A DNA stretch of 64,000 bases, from positions 310,001-374,000 of the forward strand of contig CANTUQ010000007.1 of assembly GCA_947683425.1 (NCBI GenBank). Direction: 5' to 3'. Positions 60,649-64,000 of this stretch are shown piece by piece. Made by a program: the position numbers and the translations under genes. Positions within the stretch are counted from its first letter, which is position 1; each line of letters opens with the position of its first letter. Below the pieces are notes generated by a model. It was not told where the DNA came from. It worked only from the letters and a program-made list of their open reading frames with translations, and searched no databases. This DNA is from Excoecaria cochinchinensis. Its lineage: Eukaryota; Streptophyta; Magnoliopsida; Malpighiales; Euphorbiaceae.

Positions 60649-61576
60649 AAAACAAGAGTGGAAAATATTAAGATTTTCTATGTTGATTTCTCAAAAATTA
60701 CAGAAAGATATATATACAAGTATAATGCTAACATCTTTGTAAACTAAATCAATTAGTCTAATTAAAAATATACTATACAAGATAATTAGGAATATTCTCT
60801 ACATTATGTAACCTGAAGATGTCAATCCAATCATGAAACTCTAATTTCTAATCAGAGCTGACTCTCTTCAAAAAAGATTGTGTTTTTTTTTTATTGAATT
60901 TGACTTCAAATTTTTGTGATTAACCAGACAAAAGTGGTGAAACCTTCTAATCACGTGATTATGGGTGTTATTATAGTTAATCCCATTACCCTTGTTCACT
61001 TTGAGGTTTTGCGTGTCTAAATTGCGGGGGAAGATAAGTTTGGACCTTCTTATCAACTGTTTCTAGAATATGATAAAAGTTTGGACCCTCAAATAAGGTT
61101 TGTGGCGATTAGTCTGGGCCTTCGATTGGCCCATTATATCCAAGTTTCAGTCTTTTCTACGGCCATTCATAAATAAGTTTGGGCCCTTTCATGAACCTAG
61201 TATACCGTAATTACTACTCTGAATGGGCTTCTATCTCGGTTTCGGCTCATACCTAAATAATCATGAAGAAATCACAAAATTACAAGCTTAGCTTAGGTTG
61301 AGTTTTTTTTGTTGTTCTAAACAGGATTATTAGACATTGAAAGATGATTAATATTTAATTTTTTGAACGTAATACTAAAGAATATCCACACATTCCTAAT
61401 TTCATGTCTGGAACTTTGAGCTTCTTTCTTCTTTTAATGCATTATGCGCAGAAGTTTCAGTGTTAAGTTTGCCATGTTTTGTGGTCAACCTTACAAATCC
61501 TACTAAGCTGAAAATGCCTCGTTGTAAGAAATAAAAACAGCTTTCTAACAATATCTCTCACCTTTCCAACACAAGA
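60649..61576. other. Spacer upstream of the second REM gene
   Basis: AT-rich promoter/leader DNA. AAGTTTGGACCTTCTTATCA near 61036 echoes the block upstream of the first REM gene. A CT-repeat lies in intron 1 just downstream (61639-61668). No gene seen. Confidence 0.45.
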
Positions 61577-64000
61577 ATGATTCCCAGTAAACCACACTTC
61601 TTCAAGCCTCTGATTCCTGGTTTTGAGAATGGAATTGTAAGTCTCTCTCTCTCTCTCAGTCTCTCTTTACATATTTTCTTATAGATCATAACCGATGCTC
61701 TTTCTTTGCAGTCAATTCCTGTTTCTTTCTTCAAGTACTTGAAAGGGCAAGAATGTAACAAAGCTACACTGAGAAGCCCTAGGGGAAAGCTTTGGCCTAT
61801 CAAGGTCAACGATAGGCGGTTTGAAAATGGTTGGAAAGAGTTTGCTCAAGATCATGAGTTGCATGTTGGTGATTTCTTGGTTTTCAGACATGCAGGTGGT
61901 TTGGTTTTTGATGTTTTGGTTCTTGACCCAACTACTTGTGAGAGGGAATATCCTCCTTTTACTATAAAAGAGGAGAAAATAGAAATTCAAGAACAAGAGC
62001 CTGCTACAGAATCTCCTATTGGTAAAGTTCATTTCTTTCTGTTCAGTGTTAATTTGGGTCTAATTATTACTTTCCAAGTTCACATTTTTCCTTATTAATT
62101 TCATATTTCATATGCCATGTTAAACAAAGATATCAACTTTACCAGAAAAAGTGACATGTTTTTGAAATCACTGAAATCTTAAAGATAAACTGAACAATTA
62201 CATTATAAAATATTGCTTCAAAATTATGCTCCTGTAATGCAGAGAAGTTCAAAAAGAAGAAACAAAAGATAACTGAATTAGAAGGAAAAGCCAGTTCCTC
62301 AGTTCTTGAACATCCTTACTATGTGATTAAACTGGCACATTACAGCGCCAGAGGAAGTAAACTGGTCAGTACTGTGTGGTCACTATGCTCGTGAAAATAT
62401 GTGCGCATTAACTTTTAGACCCTCTAATTTTTATGTTCAAGCAGAGTATTCCAAAGAATTTTGCAAGAGAACACTGTCTACACAAGACATGTTGCGAGGT
62501 GATTATTAAGGATCAAGAAGGAAGCTCTTGGCCAGCAAAAGTATGGCGTAAAAAATCAGACGAAATTTTTATTGGATGTGGTTGGACAGACTTTCGTGTT
62601 GCTCATGATCTTAAGCTTGGAAATTTATTGATTGTTGAGCTCATTGAAAATGCGAACAGGCCTGTGCTGAGAATTCGGAGTAAGTTTTGGTCTACACTCA
62701 TAAGAAAGTAATATTTTTTTTCCTTATATTTTTTGTCCGTAAAGTTTTATATTATGTATGATCAATAATGCTATAAAGGATTAGAAGAAAATCCTGAAAT
62801 CAAGAAGGAGGTCATGCATCAAAATGCACAAGCTGGTTCTTCATCACATGAACCATCTCATCCTCTTGCCCATATTAAGGCTTTCTACAGAAAAAATTCT
62901 CAACCAGTGAGTACTGTATATAATTTTTTCATTAATTTTTATGGATTATCATTCTCATTGGGAGATCAATTGCAGAGTGTCTCTGAAAAAGAAGTGGCAA
63001 AAGAATTTGGCTCCAGTAAGTTCATTGCTTTTGTTGTTTTAGGCATGTTTGAGTTGATTGTATGTTTTAAGAAATTCTGTAATTTATATGCCAACTAGCA
63101 TTTTTGAATCTTAAACATAGAAACTGGCTATCACATTCTTTAAGGTCGTTTCATACATGTGTTTCATTGATTCAGCAAAACCCAAAAAGAACAAGCAACC
63201 CATGACTGCGCTGGAAGCAAAAGCTAGTGCTTGTGCCCTTCAACACCCTTTCTTTGTGGCAAGAGTAACACGCCATGCCTTTGGGAAATATCTGGTTGTT
63301 ATTTCCTACTCTATGCTTATGAAAAATATGTATGGATTTTATTATAATTGTCTTATTAGACCCTCAAATCTGTGTTTCCAAGCAGTATATTCCTACAAGA
63401 TTTGCAAGACTGCACTTTCAAAGCAATAGGTGTCGCAAGATCATTCTTATAGACCAAAAAGAAAGGCATTGGCCAGCAATTTTATCATATAGAAGATCAG
63501 GTAGTCAAGTTTATATTGCAGACGGTTGGAAAGCCTTCTGCGCTGCTAATGAACTTAAGCCAGGAGATTGTTTTATATTTGAGCTCATTATAAAGGGGGA
63601 AAGACCTGTGTTGAAAATGTCTGGTAAGCTACCCTTTTTGAAAAGTCCTTCTGCAGCAAGTTATCACCTATTACCGTTTGAATAACTATGTCTTGGCAAA
63701 TGTAATTCTTTATCCCGGTCTTCTGAATTAGAAACTTGATGTTGTTCTATCCAATGCTATTATGCAGGGAACAAAGCAAATCCTAAGGCCAAAAAGAATC
63801 TGGCTTTCCATCAGAATGTAGAAGCTGGTTCTTCATCAAGAAAGCATCCCTATTTCTATGTTACAATGAAAGCATATTGCATTAATGGATATAATTTAGT
63901 AAGTACTAATTTACCCAATACATCAGAAACTCATCAATGACACTAAATTCGTGTTCATGTCTTGAGCTAATTTGCAGAAAATTCAAAGAAACTTCGCCCG
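61577..64000 (+). CDS. REM-type multi-B3-domain transcription factor, second paralogue (3' end beyond the window)
   Basis: Exons 61577-61636, 61712-62021, 62243-62364, 62442-62679, 62779-62906, 62976-63015, 63176-63294, 63383-63623, 63768-63898 and 63978 onward have the same phases as the first REM gene and no internal stop. B3 domains: exons 1-2 (HFFKPLIPGF; GWKEFAQDHELHVGDFLVF), 3-4 (HPYYVIKLAHYS; KLGNLLIVEL), a truncated one in 5-6, 7-8 (HPFFVARVTRHAF; KPGDCFIFEL), and the start of one in 9-10 (HPYFYVTMKA). Lys-rich linkers (KFKKKKQK; KPKKNKQ) may serve as nuclear signals. Exon 7 is uninterrupted here and shows what the broken paralogue looked like. The start is MIPSKPHFF; the other copy has eight more residues upstream. 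Function is inferred from family only. Confidence 0.85.

Overview
This is a plant nuclear genome window from a eudicot. The genes have many introns with GT-AG borders, and the intergenic DNA is AT-rich and full of transposons. Family members present are WRKY IId, CNGC group III, CSLC, RSZ-type SR protein, REM/B3 and UGT90A. A woody, Citrus-like species would fit, but that is an impression from protein similarity and was not tested.

Layout. 1-155: 5' end of an EXO70-type exocyst gene (-). 3001-4601: a complete three-exon WRKY11/17-like gene (-). 5041-6656: a hAT-like non-autonomous element that contains a 469-bp solo LTR. 10946-12148: intronless sarcosine oxidase (-). 13329-13402: tRNA-Asn(GTT). 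13721-22536: a three-level transposon nest. An outer CACTA-like element carries a decayed fructokinase fragment. It is split by a ~3-kb solo LTR (perfect 5-bp duplication ATATG), which is itself split by a 2.77-kb CACTA element (duplication AAA). 24475-25890: UGT90A-like glycosyltransferase (+). 27243-28805: RSZ22-type splicing factor (+, 5 coding exons). 32429-36026: cyclic-nucleotide-gated channel (+, 7 exons). 37578-40681: CSLC6-like glucan synthase (-, 5 exons, with a MITE in intron 3). 45647-48520: UGNT1-like nucleotide-sugar transporter (-, 7 exons).

49197-64000 is a tandem array of REM (B3-domain) genes on the + strand. The first copy has 11 exons and its seventh exon is split by a 7,862-bp Ty3/gypsy retrotransposon on the - strand. 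Both LTRs are present, the 5-bp target duplication is perfect, and I count only two substitutions plus one 12-bp indel between the LTRs, so the insertion is young. A collapsed partial copy follows at 60072-60648. A second, apparently intact paralogue starts at 61577 and runs off the window with the same exon phases.

No operon-like or shared-pathway logic links the single-copy genes. CSLC6 and UGNT1 both act in Golgi glycan metabolism but are separated by 5 kb of non-coding DNA and need not be related. The most informative parts are the interrupted REM array and the two nested-transposon clusters. All exon borders were deduced by eye from splice consensus, reading phase and family similarity; no alignment or transcript data were available.
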